The notes under the pieces: generated by a model | What the model was told of the DNA's origin: nothing | The model's input: only the letters and a program-made list of their open reading frames with translations | Database searches by the model: none | Shown here: piece after piece, positions 8,617 through 16,466 of the stretch | How the letters are laid out: every line of letters starts with the position of its first letter | Position numbering within the stretch: the first letter of the stretch is position 1 | DNA from: Solirubrobacter soli DSM 22325 | Lineage (GTDB): Bacteria > Actinomycetota > Thermoleophilia > Solirubrobacterales > Solirubrobacteraceae | Direction: 5' to 3' | Assembly (NCBI RefSeq): GCF_000423665.1 | Contig: NZ_KE384070.1 | Span: forward strand, 470,669-534,668 | DNA: 64,000 bases | Program-made: the position numbers and the translations under genes

Positions 8617-11418
8617 ATGCGCGGAACCCGCTACGGAGACTTCTCCCGCCTCGGCGTCGACACCGCCAAGGGCTATCGCGGCCTGCTCCTGCAGCAGGGT
8701 CGCGTGCAACTGGACGCCGACTTCAACGACCGCGGCGAGCTTGCCGAGCGCGCGCTGCGGACCGCGCTCGGCGACCTCTTCGGGCCGGCCGCCGCGCCCG
8801 CGGCCGCTCCGGGATTCGGCATCCGGACGCGGATGGGGCTCGAGTTCACCGGCACCCAGCGGCTGGTCCTGGCGGAGGTCTTCGACCGCGATCGGCACAC
8901 GCTCGAGCTGTGGCTGAGCTGGTACGGGCGCGCGGGCGTGCTCGTCGACTGCCGCGACCGCGATCGCACCGCGGCCGGCTACACGGTCGAGATCGAGGAC
9001 GACGGGACGCTGCGGCTCGTGCTCGAAGGCGAGGGCATCAGCGCCCGGCGCACGCTCCGCACGCGCGAGCGCCTGCCCGTGCGGACGCCGGTCCTGCTCT
9101 CGCTCGTGTTCGGCAGCGACTTCGTCGCGCTCTACCTCGACAGCCGCCAGGTCGTCCGTGACGCGTACCGCGGTGTCCACCTCGACCGCCCGGAGATCCT
9201 GATCGGCGGGCCGATCCACGAGGAGGGCGACGGCTTCGTCGGCCTGATCAGCGAGGCGCGGGTGTGGCGGACGGCGCGCACGCTGCCGGAGATCGCCGCC
9301 ACGGCGACGCAGCCGCCCACGGCCGGGGAGGATCCCGACCTGCACGCCATGCTCGCGTTCGACGAGGGCGAGGGCCCGCTGCTCGCGGACGCCGTGTCAG
9401 GGCAGCGCGCGCGGGTGCGTGGCGGGGAGCCGGCCTGGCGTCTGCTGGACCTCGTGATCGATCCGGGGCGCCTGTACGTCGACGGTGTCGCGTGCGAGCA
9501 GCTCGGGCAGCGCCGCTACGGCGAGCAGGGCGTGGGGCCGCTCCCGACCGAGGGCGCGTACCTCGTCTACCTCGAGGCGTGGGAGGAGTCCGTCAGCGCC
9601 GTGCAGGACCCGGGCCTGCGCGAGGTCGCGCTCGGCGGCCTGGACACGAGCGTCGCGACGCGCATCGCCACGCGCGTGCGGCTCACGCCGCTCGACCTGC
9701 GCTACGACGACGACGTCGAGCAGGAGGTGCAGGCGACCGCCGACCAGCTGGCGCTGCCGTCGACGGGGCGGCTCGCCGCCGACCACGATGGCGACCATGC
9801 CCCCGGGAACTACCTGTATCGGGTCGAGATCCAGTCGAGCGGGCGGGTCGGCGGCGGCTCGACGCCGACCTTCAAGTGGAGCCGCGACAACGGGGCGTCG
9901 CTGTTCGCGCTCGCGGGCGCGCGCGAGGGCGAGACCGAGGTCGGGGTCCTCCCGAGCGGCGGCAGCTTCGAGCCGCTCGCGCCCGGTGACGTCGTCGAGC
10001 CGCTGGCGGCCGCCGCCGGCCTGGACGACCGCGGCCATCCGCTGGCCCGGGTGCTGCGGGTGTCCGAGACGGGTGACCGGGTCGAGCTCGACATCCCCCT
10101 CGAGGCGGGCTGCGCCTACCTGCGGCGCTGGCAGCCCGGCGCCGCCGAGCGCGGGAAGAGCGCCGAGCTGCCGGCGGGGGCGCACTGGACGGAGCTCGAG
10201 GACGGCATCCGCGTGCGCTTCGAGCCCGGCGGCTACCGGCGCGGCGACTACTGGTGGATCGTGGCGCGGCTCGACCTGCGCGGGATCGAGTGGCCGCGCG
10301 ACGCCGGGCATCCCGTCGCGCTGCCGCCCGCGGGCGTCGAGCGCCTGACCGCGCCGCTCGCCCTGTTGCGGCTCGACGACGACGCCGTGCGGATCGAGGA
10401 CCTGCGGCGGATCGTCACCGCGATCGTCGCCGAGCGGCCGTCGCCGATGCCACGGCCGGACCCGCCGGCCGATGACACCGACGACGACGTCGACGTGGTG
10501 GTCGTCACCGATGACGACGGCGACGTCGTCGAGGTGATCGTCGTCGATGACGAGGAGCCGTCGGAGGAGGTCGACGAGCCGCGCTGGCGGGCGCGCAGCG
10601 CGCTCGAGCTGCCGGGCGATCGGCTCCAGGGCGCGGTCAGCGCGGGCGGGATGCTGGTCGTCGCGTCGGATCGAGAGCTGTTCGAGATCGGGGTCGACTC
10701 CGGTGATGTCAGCACACTTGCGCCGCTGCCCACGCGCCGGCTCGGACTGGAGCTGTGCGCGCTCGAGGACCTGATCCTGCTGATCGGCGGCGGCGAGGAG
10801 CCCGACGAGCTCGACGGGCACGTGTACGCCTTCGAGCTGAGCACGGGGGAGTGGAGCGCCCGCGCGAAGCTGCCGGCGCGGCGCGCGCATCCGGCGGTCG
10901 CCGTGGCCCGCGGGCACGTGCACGCGATCGGCGGGCGGCGCGAGGGGACGCTGCGCCACGGCGTCCAGGGCGCCCACCACGTCTATCACCCCGAGACGGA
11001 CAAGTGGACCGAGGCCAAGTCCCTCCCGACGCACCGTTCGGGCGCCGCCGCCGAGGCGCTTGGCGACCACGTGCACGTCGTGGGCGGGTTCGGCGCCGGC
11101 CGTCCCGCGAGGGCGCACACCGAGCACGAGCTCTACGACCTGGACGAAGGCAAGTGGCATCGCGCGCCGGAGCTGCCCGAGCCCGGGCCGGTCGTCGGCT
11201 CGGCGACGCACGCCGGCCGGCACGTCGTGCTCGTCGACAACGCCCGCCGCGCGGGTCCTCAGGCGACGCTCGCGTACGACCACCGAGCCGCCCGCTGGCA
11301 CGCGCTCCCGTCGCTGCCCGAGCGGGTGCGCCGCCCGGTCGTCGCCGCCCACCGCGAGCGCGTGTACGTCGTCGGCGAGCGCGCTGACGGCGTGGTGGTG
11401 CTCTACGAGTTCGGCTGA
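8617..11418 (+). CDS. DUF6519-like tail protein with LamG insertion, acidic linker and Kelch propeller
   Basis: This is a 933-residue protein, 9 nt after the gpI-like gene. It begins with GDFSRLGVDTAKGYRGLLLQQGRVQLDADFND, the typical start of DUF6519 proteins found next to contractile-tail baseplates. Residues ~60-240 look like a LamG/concanavalin A-like sugar-binding fold (WLSWYGRAG, LSLVFGSDFVALYLD, ISEARVWRTARTL). DUF6519 sequence then resumes (YVDGVACEQLG, YLVYLEAWE, LGGLDTSVATR), so LamG appears inserted within it. Residues ~617-657 are a strongly Asp/Glu-rich linker. Residues ~660-933 are Kelch repeats (HVHAIGGR, HVHVVGGFGAG, YVVGERADG), probably one propeller. Two possible carbohydrate- or protein-binding modules on a baseplate-associated protein suggest a role in surface recognition; that is inference. 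Its stop lies 3 nt from the converging next gene. Confidence 0.7.
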   Translation: MRGTRYGDFSRLGVDTAKGYRGLLLQQGRVQLDADFNDRGELAERALRTALGDLFGPAAAPAAAPGFGIRTRMGLEFTGTQRLVLAEVFDRDRHTLELWLSWYGRAGVLVDCRDRDRTAAGYTVEIEDDGTLRLVLEGEGISARRTLRTRERLPVRTPVLLSLVFGSDFVALYLDSRQVVRDAYRGVHLDRPEILIGGPIHEEGDGFVGLISEARVWRTARTLPEIAATATQPPTAGEDPDLHAMLAFDEGEGPLLADAVSGQRARVRGGEPAWRLLDLVIDPGRLYVDGVACEQLGQRRYGEQGVGPLPTEGAYLVYLEAWEESVSAVQDPGLREVALGGLDTSVATRIATRVRLTPLDLRYDDDVEQEVQATADQLALPSTGRLAADHDGDHAPGNYLYRVEIQSSGRVGGGSTPTFKWSRDNGASLFALAGAREGETEVGVLPSGGSFEPLAPGDVVEPLAAAAGLDDRGHPLARVLRVSETGDRVELDIPLEAGCAYLRRWQPGAAERGKSAELPAGAHWTELEDGIRVRFEPGGYRRGDYWWIVARLDLRGIEWPRDAGHPVALPPAGVERLTAPLALLRLDDDAVRIEDLRRIVTAIVAERPSPMPRPDPPADDTDDDVDVVVVTDDDGDVVEVIVVDDEEPSEEVDEPRWRARSALELPGDRLQGAVSAGGMLVVASDRELFEIGVDSGDVSTLAPLPTRRLGLELCALEDLILLIGGGEEPDELDGHVYAFELSTGEWSARAKLPARRAHPAVAVARGHVHAIGGRREGTLRHGVQGAHHVYHPETDKWTEAKSLPTHRSGAAAEALGDHVHVVGGFGAGRPARAHTEHELYDLDEGKWHRAPELPEPGPVVGSATHAGRHVVLVDNARRAGPQATLAYDHRAARWHALPSLPERVRRPVVAAHRERVYVVGERADGVVVLYEFG

Positions 11419-11421
11419 CGC

Positions 11422-12216
11422 CTACAGGTAGGCCTGGGCGCGTGACTTCTGCAGCGCGAGCAGGCGGGCGTTCAGCTGGTTGGCGAAGTGCTGCTGGGCG
11501 GTGGCGTCCTGGCCCTGCTGGATCAGCCCCTCGGACTGCGGCGTCAGCCAGCCGGGGCTGAACTCGCCGGCCGAGGTCCGGAACCGGTGCGGGGTCGTCT
11601 GGCTCCAGGCGAGGTTCCCGCCCTGGTGTTGCGCCAGCACCTGCTTCTGCTGCGGGATCAGCGAGAGCTTGTTGCTGTTGGCGGTCTTGCGCTCGAAGCG
11701 GTAGTCCGGGTGGTCCTGGAGGCTGCTGTTCTCGGTGTCGCCACCCGTGTCGAGGTTGCCGCGGGCGCTGTGGACGTACCCGCCGAGGCGCTGCACCTCC
11801 TTGGGGACCAGCGGGGTCGCCGTGTAGTGCTTGTTGACCAGCTGCAGCGCCTGCTTGTGGCCCGGCGCATTGGCATCGCCGCCGTAGAGCGCGGACGTCT
11901 TCGCCACCGCCGCGGCGTGCGGGATCTGCTTGTTGAGCAGCGGCGTGAGGAACTTGTCGCGCAGCACGCTCGAGGCGACGGCGTGCGTGCGGGCGAGTCG
12001 CGCCTTCTGGAACGTCGTGCCGGACTTGAGCTTCTTCCCGGTGCGGGCGCGGTAGCGACCGCGCAGGTAGTTGTCGAGGCTCGTCTTGGCGCTGAAGCGC
12101 GACGGCCGGCCGCTGACCGTGTACTTGCCGGCGGACACGCTGACCTGCAGCCCCTTGGGCTTCTTGGCCTTCGGCTTCGGCTTCTTCTTCGTCTTGGGCT
12201 TGTACTTGCTGGGCAT
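11422..12216 (-). CDS. Lys-rich protein of unknown function in the lysis-type operon
   Basis: This is a 264-residue protein whose ATG overlaps the TGA of the GH25 lysozyme gene (TGATG), so it is the last gene of a three-gene minus-strand operon. The first ~22 residues are a dense Lys/Pro tract (PSKYKPKTKKKPKPK). The rest is basic and soluble with no membrane segment; recognisable patches are SLDNYLRGRYRARTGKK, ALYGGDANAPGHKQAL and HRFRTSAGEFSPGWL. I do not recognise the family. A polycationic head could bind nucleic acid or a negatively charged surface, and the position beside a contractile injection cluster makes a payload or particle-associated protein possible, without direct proof. Confidence 0.6.
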   Translation of the reverse strand: MPSKYKPKTKKKPKPKAKKPKGLQVSVSAGKYTVSGRPSRFSAKTSLDNYLRGRYRARTGKKLKSGTTFQKARLARTHAVASSVLRDKFLTPLLNKQIPHAAAVAKTSALYGGDANAPGHKQALQLVNKHYTATPLVPKEVQRLGGYVHSARGNLDTGGDTENSSLQDHPDYRFERKTANSNKLSLIPQQKQVLAQHQGGNLAWSQTTPHRFRTSAGEFSPGWLTPQSEGLIQQGQDATAQQHFANQLNARLLALQKSRAQAYL

Positions 12217-13145
12217 CAGGGGGCGCTCCAGGTCGCATGCCACACGGCGTGATCGACCGCTTCCGTGGGCGGGAGCCCGAGATAGAGCTGCAGCCAGCGG
12301 CAGCCTTCGGCGCAGCGGGCGTCGAAGACGCCGTCGGTCGGGAGGCGGACGAAGCCGCGGACGTGGTGCATCTGCTGCTGCCAGGCGAGCACGTCGGAGC
12401 CGCGCACGCCCTCCTTGAGCACCCGGCCGCGCCAGGCCGGCACGCCCGGGTCGTGGTGTGGCGGGGCGGGCGCGGGCTCCGGCGCGCCGCCGACCAGTGC
12501 CTCGAGGTCCGCGTGCGATCCGCGGAAGTACGAGGTGTCGACGGCGCCCGCGATGCCCTCGAACGTGCCCGCGTCGGTGAACTGCCAGAACGTCCACCGG
12601 CTCCATGAGCGCAGCAGTTGCGGCTGTGCGGCGTAGTCGGCGAGCCACAACGGGCAGTCCCAGACGTCGGTGTAGCCGTCCAGCAGCGACCTCCAGAATC
12701 CGCCGGCGTAGATCATCGGCCGGCGGCCGGTGGCACGATCGACGGTGGCGACCCACGTCGCCGCCCACTCGTAGAGCTGCGCGGAGGACAGGGTGCTGGT
12801 GAAGCGCGAGCGCTCGAAGTCCAGCGCGGGCGGCAGGTCGCCGGCGTGCGTGCCGCCGACGGAGTGCAGGACCTCGACGAAGTGCTGCGCCTCGGCCGTC
12901 GCGGCGGCGCGCACCGCGGCGGTCGTCGCCGGGTCCGGCACGGTCAGGTTGGCGAAGTGGTACGCGCCGCGGATCAGCCCTCGCTCGCGGATCCCATGCC
13001 AGTTGGCCGCGAACTGCGGGTCCGTCCAGCCGCTGCCCTCGGAGGCCTTGGCGATCGCGAAGGCGAGCTCGTGCCCGCCCTGCAGCCGCACGCGCGGCCA
13101 GGCGATCTCGCCCTGGTACTCGGAGACGTCGGGCCCGGCGAGCAT
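12216..13145 (-). CDS. GH25-family lysozyme with C-terminal peptidoglycan-binding-like tail
   Basis: This is a 309-residue protein starting at ATG (complement 13143-13145), 5 nt after the upstream stop. The catalytic domain (residues ~1-205) shows GH25 hallmarks: GPDVSEYQG with Asp6, AFAIAKASEG with Glu36, GAYHFANL, and ALDFER with Asp109/Glu111. These enzymes cut the N-acetylmuramic acid-N-acetylglucosamine bond of peptidoglycan. After a Pro-rich linker (APEPAPAPP) the last ~80 residues (VLKEGVRGSDVLAWQQQM, GVFDARC) look like a peptidoglycan-binding repeat. There is no signal peptide, so export would need a holin or lysis, consistent with the holin-like region encoded just upstream. It overlaps the next gene by one nucleotide. 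Confidence 0.88.
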   Translation of the reverse strand: MLAGPDVSEYQGEIAWPRVRLQGGHELAFAIAKASEGSGWTDPQFAANWHGIRERGLIRGAYHFANLTVPDPATTAAVRAAATAEAQHFVEVLHSVGGTHAGDLPPALDFERSRFTSTLSSAQLYEWAATWVATVDRATGRRPMIYAGGFWRSLLDGYTDVWDCPLWLADYAAQPQLLRSWSRWTFWQFTDAGTFEGIAGAVDTSYFRGSHADLEALVGGAPEPAPAPPHHDPGVPAWRGRVLKEGVRGSDVLAWQQQMHHVRGFVRLPTDGVFDARCAEGCRWLQLYLGLPPTEAVDHAVWHATWSAP

Positions 13146-13150
13146 CCGCG

Positions 13151-14761
13151 TCAGCTGTCGAGCAGCGCCGGGTCGACGTCGAACGCCTCGTAGCGGGCGC
13201 CGTCGGTCCGCGGCTCGACCCGCGCCGGCGAGTACGTGGCCTGGGCGGCCGACTGCTTGGCCAGCTCGATGTCCATCAACCCGCCCTCCCACCGCTGCCA
13301 GCCCTCGAGGTACTTGTGCTGGAGCGCCCAGGTGATCAGCACGCCGACGACGAACGTCGTGCCCTGGATGATGTCGGCCCGCGCCGCCGACTCGTCGGTG
13401 ATCAGCCCCGGGAAGTTCTGCGACAGCCACGATGCCACGCCGCCGGCGAAGATCGCGATGAACGGGCCCAGCAGCGCCACGATCCGGTTCAGCGGCAGAC
13501 GCGGGGTGGACAGGATCGGCTGCTGTTCGGACGCGTCGGGGTTCACGGGCTTCTCCTTGGGCTCGGGGTGGTCAGGACGGGTCGCGGGCGGCGCCGGATG
13601 GCCGCGCAGGGCGGCGACCGTCGCCCGGTCCAGCCCGCCGGTGGGCTCGAGGCCGTGCGCCCGCTGGAACGCGAGCAGCGCATCGCGGGTGGCGGGCGTG
13701 GCCTCGCCGTCGACGGGCAAGGTCGGGTGGCCGTGCCGGCGCAGCAGCTGCTGGACGATCGCGGTCGCCTCGGTGCGCGTGTCGGGGCGCCGGCGGACGG
13801 GGGTCGGTTCGCTCGTGGGATGCCACACGCCCGGGCGGTAGCGGAGATGCCACCACTCGCTCGGCGCGTCGCTCCAGATCTTCGCCCATCCGTACCGCTC
13901 GCCGATCTCGTCCACGATGCCGCGCATCCGTTCGGTCCCGAGGTCGATCGCGAGCCCGAGCCCGTGGTTGGACGTGCCCGGGACCGCCGCCAGCTCGCCC
14001 TTGCCCTCCTCGTAGAGGCGGTAGAGGTACTGCTGCTCGGGCACGGTGCGGTAGGTGCCGAGCGGCCCTTCCGAGCGCAACGTCACGCCGAACCGGCGCT
14101 CGCTCTCGGCGTTCATCGCATTGAAGGCGGCGGCCGCATCGAGGCGTAGACGCCCGCCCGGGACAGGCGCGAGCAGGCTCTCCGGCACCCGGCCGTTGTG
14201 GCTCGCCGCCTCGAGCTCCGCCGGTGTCAGCTCGGTGCGGATCGGCTGGGGCGTGGGTGGATTCGGGTGCACGGGGTCGTGCGGGTGGTGGCGCGGCGGT
14301 GGCGCGGGCCGCTTGCCGACGGGGCGCAGGAACAGCGCCCGCTCCTTCTCGCGCCGGGTCACGAGGCCTGGCAACCGCACGCCGCCCGCCGTGTCCCACG
14401 CGAGCATCGCGTCGGCCGCCGTCTCCCATTGGTGGGCGCGCAAGGCGCGTCCGACCCTGCTCGCGGGCGCGATCCCCGCCGCTCCGACGTTGTAGACGAA
14501 GGACACGAGCGCGTCGAACTGGTTCTGGTTGAGCGGGAGCCGCAGCGCGTTGACCAGCGGCGCGTAGGTCCGATCGACGTCGTGCTCCAGCCGCGCCTGC
14601 GCCTGCGCACGGGTCATCGGGGGCGTGCCCGGGCCGATGCCCGCCGTCGTCCCGTAGCCGATCGTCCACAGGCCCTGCGGGTCGTGCGGGCCGTGGTACG
14701 GCCGCGCGCGGAAGCCTTCGAAGGACTCGATCAGGCGAGCGCCGGCGGGCGAGAGCTCCAC
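13151..14761 (-). CDS. Modular endolysin: GH24 lysozyme, M15 peptidase, PG-binding domain and holin-like C-terminus
   Basis: This is a 536-residue protein. GTG at 14761 is chosen because the lysozyme domain begins there (VELSPAGARLIESFEGF). Residues ~1-150 are a T4-type GH24 lysozyme (ESFEGF with the catalytic Glu, LWTIGYGTT). Residues ~200-345 are an M15/VanY-like peptidase with the zinc motifs SNHGLGLAIDL and EWWHLRY. Residues ~360-405 form a peptidoglycan-binding domain (LPVDGEATPATRDALLAFQ). After a Pro-rich linker the last ~130 residues carry two hydrophobic segments (IVALLGPFIAIFAGGVASWL and TTFVVGVLITWAL) with a charged tail, like small phage holins. No stop separates them. An internal Shine-Dalgarno and GTG precede the holin-like part, so it may also be made separately. 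It heads the lysis-type operon and diverges from the GNAT gene. Confidence 0.85.
   Translation of the reverse strand: MELSPAGARLIESFEGFRARPYHGPHDPQGLWTIGYGTTAGIGPGTPPMTRAQAQARLEHDVDRTYAPLVNALRLPLNQNQFDALVSFVYNVGAAGIAPASRVGRALRAHQWETAADAMLAWDTAGGVRLPGLVTRREKERALFLRPVGKRPAPPPRHHPHDPVHPNPPTPQPIRTELTPAELEAASHNGRVPESLLAPVPGGRLRLDAAAAFNAMNAESERRFGVTLRSEGPLGTYRTVPEQQYLYRLYEEGKGELAAVPGTSNHGLGLAIDLGTERMRGIVDEIGERYGWAKIWSDAPSEWWHLRYRPGVWHPTSEPTPVRRRPDTRTEATAIVQQLLRRHGHPTLPVDGEATPATRDALLAFQRAHGLEPTGGLDRATVAALRGHPAPPATRPDHPEPKEKPVNPDASEQQPILSTPRLPLNRIVALLGPFIAIFAGGVASWLSQNFPGLITDESAARADIIQGTTFVVGVLITWALQHKYLEGWQRWEGGLMDIELAKQSAAQATYSPARVEPRTDGARYEAFDVDPALLDS
13546..13558 (-). promoter_or_regulatory. Internal Shine-Dalgarno and GTG for a separate holin-like product
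   Basis: Inside the endolysin gene the minus strand reads AAGGAG (complement 13553-13558), six nucleotides, then GTG (complement 13544-13546), in the same frame as the endolysin. Starting here would give a 131-residue protein (nt 13546 to 13151) beginning just before the two hydrophobic segments. Dual starts are common among phage holins; use of this one is inference. Confidence 0.55.
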
Positions 14762-14800
14762 GTGCGCGATGCTCTCAGAGCGGTCAGGGTTCCGTAGGCT

Positions 14801-15751
14801 GTGGGGGTGTCCCCGGCGCGGGTTCGCGGCCTCCTTCCAGGCGATTCGCTCGACCACCTCGAACCGCTCTGGGGTGCGCTTGCTGACATCCCGTCCGAGC
14901 CCGGGCCGGGCGCGCTCGTCGTGGTCCGCGGCGAGGCCGTCGAAGCGCTCGCGTCGGTGGCCGGACGGCGCGTCGTGGGCGTGTACGTCGCTCCAGGTAT
15001 CGGGGGCGGGGAGGTGCTCTCGGCGCTGGCCGACGAGTCCGCCGGGAAGCGGCTCGAGCTGCTGGCGCGTGATGCCGGCCCGGCCCTCGAAGCGGCCGCC
15101 GTCTCGGCCGGTTTCGCGGTCGTGCACCGCCAGGTCCGGGTGAGCGGCTCGCTCGCCGGGGTCGGTCGTCCACGGCACCGCCCGCTGACGTTCCGGACCT
15201 ACGGCGAGGTCGGCCGCCGCGGGATGCTCGCGGTCCTGAACGCGGTCTGGTCCGGCGGCCCTGGCCCGACCGGCGTGCCGCCGGCGGTGGCACTCGACGA
15301 GTTCATCGACGCCGCGCCGGACACCTCCCTGTGGCGGGTCGCCTATCACCGGGGCGAGCCGGCGGGCGCGATGCTTCCGCTGCTCGTCGACGACGATCCG
15401 CCCTCGGGCGTCCTGCTGTACATCGGCGTGTGCGCGGCGTTGCGGCGGCGCGGGCTCGGCCGCGCACTGCACGCCGAGGCGCTGTGGCGGCTGCGGTCCG
15501 CGGGCGCCGAGGTGTATCGCGACAGCACCACGCTGGACAACGCGGCGATGCGCCACCTGTTCGCGCGCGCCGGATGTGTCGAGGAAGGCACGTCGCTGCT
15601 GTTCGCCCGCCCGGGATCGGTCGAAGGGGCGCCCGGCGTCTCCCCGCGGTTGCCGCTCGGAGCGCACGTCAGCCTGTTGGAGAAGGTGCCCATCCGGCGC
15701 GGCGTTGTATTGTCCTCGCCTCCAGCCGCGAGGGCGCGGGAAAGCCGGTGA
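14801..15751 (+). CDS. GNAT-family N-acetyltransferase
   Basis: This is a 316-residue protein starting at GTG 14801 or GTG 14807, with no clear ribosome-binding site. The TAGGCT at 14795-14800 would suit a leaderless start at 14807. The C-terminal half has the GNAT acetyl-CoA fold: LLYIGVCAALRRRGLGRALHAEAL matches motif A with the RRxGLG pyrophosphate loop, followed by DNAAMRHLFARAGCVEEG. The N-terminal half (LVVVRGEAVEAL, VVGVYVAPG) may be a divergent GNAT-like domain. The substrate is unknown. The last ~20 codons overlap the first half of the cobalamin riboswitch, so transcription from this gene would run into the B12 operon. It diverges from the endolysin operon over about 40 bp. Confidence 0.75.
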   Translation: MGVSPARVRGLLPGDSLDHLEPLWGALADIPSEPGPGALVVVRGEAVEALASVAGRRVVGVYVAPGIGGGEVLSALADESAGKRLELLARDAGPALEAAAVSAGFAVVHRQVRVSGSLAGVGRPRHRPLTFRTYGEVGRRGMLAVLNAVWSGGPGPTGVPPAVALDEFIDAAPDTSLWRVAYHRGEPAGAMLPLLVDDDPPSGVLLYIGVCAALRRRGLGRALHAEALWRLRSAGAEVYRDSTTLDNAAMRHLFARAGCVEEGTSLLFARPGSVEGAPGVSPRLPLGAHVSLLEKVPIRRGVVLSSPPAARARESR

Positions 15752-15822
15752 GAGACCGGCGCGGTCGCGCCACTGTTATCGGGACGTTCGATCCCGGAGC
15801 CAGGATTCCGACCTTCGCGGGA
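15695..15822 (+). promoter_or_regulatory. Cobalamin (B12) riboswitch
   Basis: The conserved core is readable: gggaaagccggtgagagacc with the GCCGGTG...ACCGGC stem at 15744-15760, a gcgccactgtta segment at 15768-15778 (consensus CgCaACTGTnA), and the B12 box gagccaggattccgacc at 15797-15813. It lies directly upstream of the B12 biosynthesis and cobalt-uptake operon. Cobalamin riboswitches bind adenosylcobalamin or related corrinoids and shut off expression. The outer edges are approximate. The 5' half overlaps the end of the GNAT coding region. Confidence 0.9.
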
Positions 15823-15830
15823 CAGACCGA

Positions 15831-15853
15831 CGGGACGCGTCATCCCGAGGAGG
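15831..15853 (+). promoter_or_regulatory. Hairpin abutting a perfect Shine-Dalgarno after the riboswitch
   Basis: CGGGA at 15831-15835 can pair with TCCCG at 15843-15847 (7-nt loop). AGGAGG follows at once at 15848-15853, five nucleotides before a TTG start at 15859. There is no U-rich tract, so control by masking the ribosome-binding site fits better than transcription termination. Pairing with the aptamer was not computed. Confidence 0.5.
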
Positions 15854-15858
15854 TTGCC

Positions 15859-15906
15859 TTGCCCAAACCGCACCGACCGATCGCCCGAGCACACCGCTCG
15901 CGGTGA
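15859..15906 (+). CDS. 15-codon leader ORF coupled to the phosphatase gene
   Basis: TTG at 15859 sits five nucleotides after a perfect AGGAGG and opens a 15-codon frame ending at TGA 15904-15906. The peptide is basic and His/Arg-rich (PKPHRPIARAHRSR). Its stop overlaps the GTG start of the histidine phosphatase gene (GTGA), so ribosomes translating it would feed directly into the operon. The phosphatase gene has no good ribosome-binding site of its own, which supports a leader role. It lies immediately downstream of the riboswitch. A function of the peptide itself is unknown. Confidence 0.45.
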   Translation: MPKPHRPIARAHRSR

Positions 15907-16466
15907 CGCGCAGGTTGCTGCTCGTTCGCCACGCGTCCACGGACGCGGTGCGAGCCGCTGCCTTCGGTGCGGATGAGCCGTTGGACGCCGGCGGGCGTGC
16001 CGCCGCCGCGGCGCTCGCGGCCCGGCTGCCACGGACGGACGACGTGCTGGTCTCACCGGCCTTGAGGGCACGCGAGACCGCCTCGTTGGCGGGTCTGGCC
16101 GCCTCTGGCGCGGCGCCGGCCGAGTGCGACTTCGGCACGTGGGCGGGCCGCACGCTGCGTGACGTCGCGGAAGCGGACCCGGCGGGCGTGCAGGCGTGGA
16201 TGACCGACCCCGACGCCGCACCCCACGACGGCGAGTCGCTGACCGCGCTGCTTTCCCGCGTGCGCGCCTGGCTCGCGGATCAGGCGTCGATCGACTCGGG
16301 CACGGCCGTCGCGATCACCCACGCGGGCGTCGTGAAGGCCGCGGTCGTCGCCGCGCTGGACGCACCCCCGATCGCGTTCTGGCGCGTCGACGTCGCTCCC
16401 TTGTCGATCACCGAGCTGCACGCCCACGACCAGCGCTGGACGGTCACGCGGGTGAACGACCGATGA
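15903..16466 (+). CDS. Histidine phosphatase, probable alpha-ribazole phosphatase (CobC-like)
   Basis: This is a 187-residue protein starting at GTG in a GTGA overlap with the leader ORF. LLLVRHAST with His10 is the RHG-type phosphohistidine motif. Further family features are ALRARETA, the DFGTWAGRTLRDV stretch, and ITHAGVVKA with the second catalytic His. Members encoded in cobalamin operons remove the phosphate of alpha-ribazole phosphate or adenosylcobalamin phosphate at the end of nucleotide-loop assembly. The first gene position after the B12 riboswitch supports that reaction here, but sequence alone cannot separate it from other phosphoglycerate-mutase-like phosphatases. It overlaps cobD by ATGA. 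Confidence 0.8.
   Translation: MTRRLLLVRHASTDAVRAAAFGADEPLDAGGRAAAAALAARLPRTDDVLVSPALRARETASLAGLAASGAAPAECDFGTWAGRTLRDVAEADPAGVQAWMTDPDAAPHDGESLTALLSRVRAWLADQASIDSGTAVAITHAGVVKAAVVAALDAPPIAFWRVDVAPLSITELHAHDQRWTVTRVNDR

Noticed and set aside
11422..14761. An integrated prophage
   Set aside because: No integrase, terminase, portal, capsid or attachment repeats are visible; only tail-type and lysis-type genes are present.
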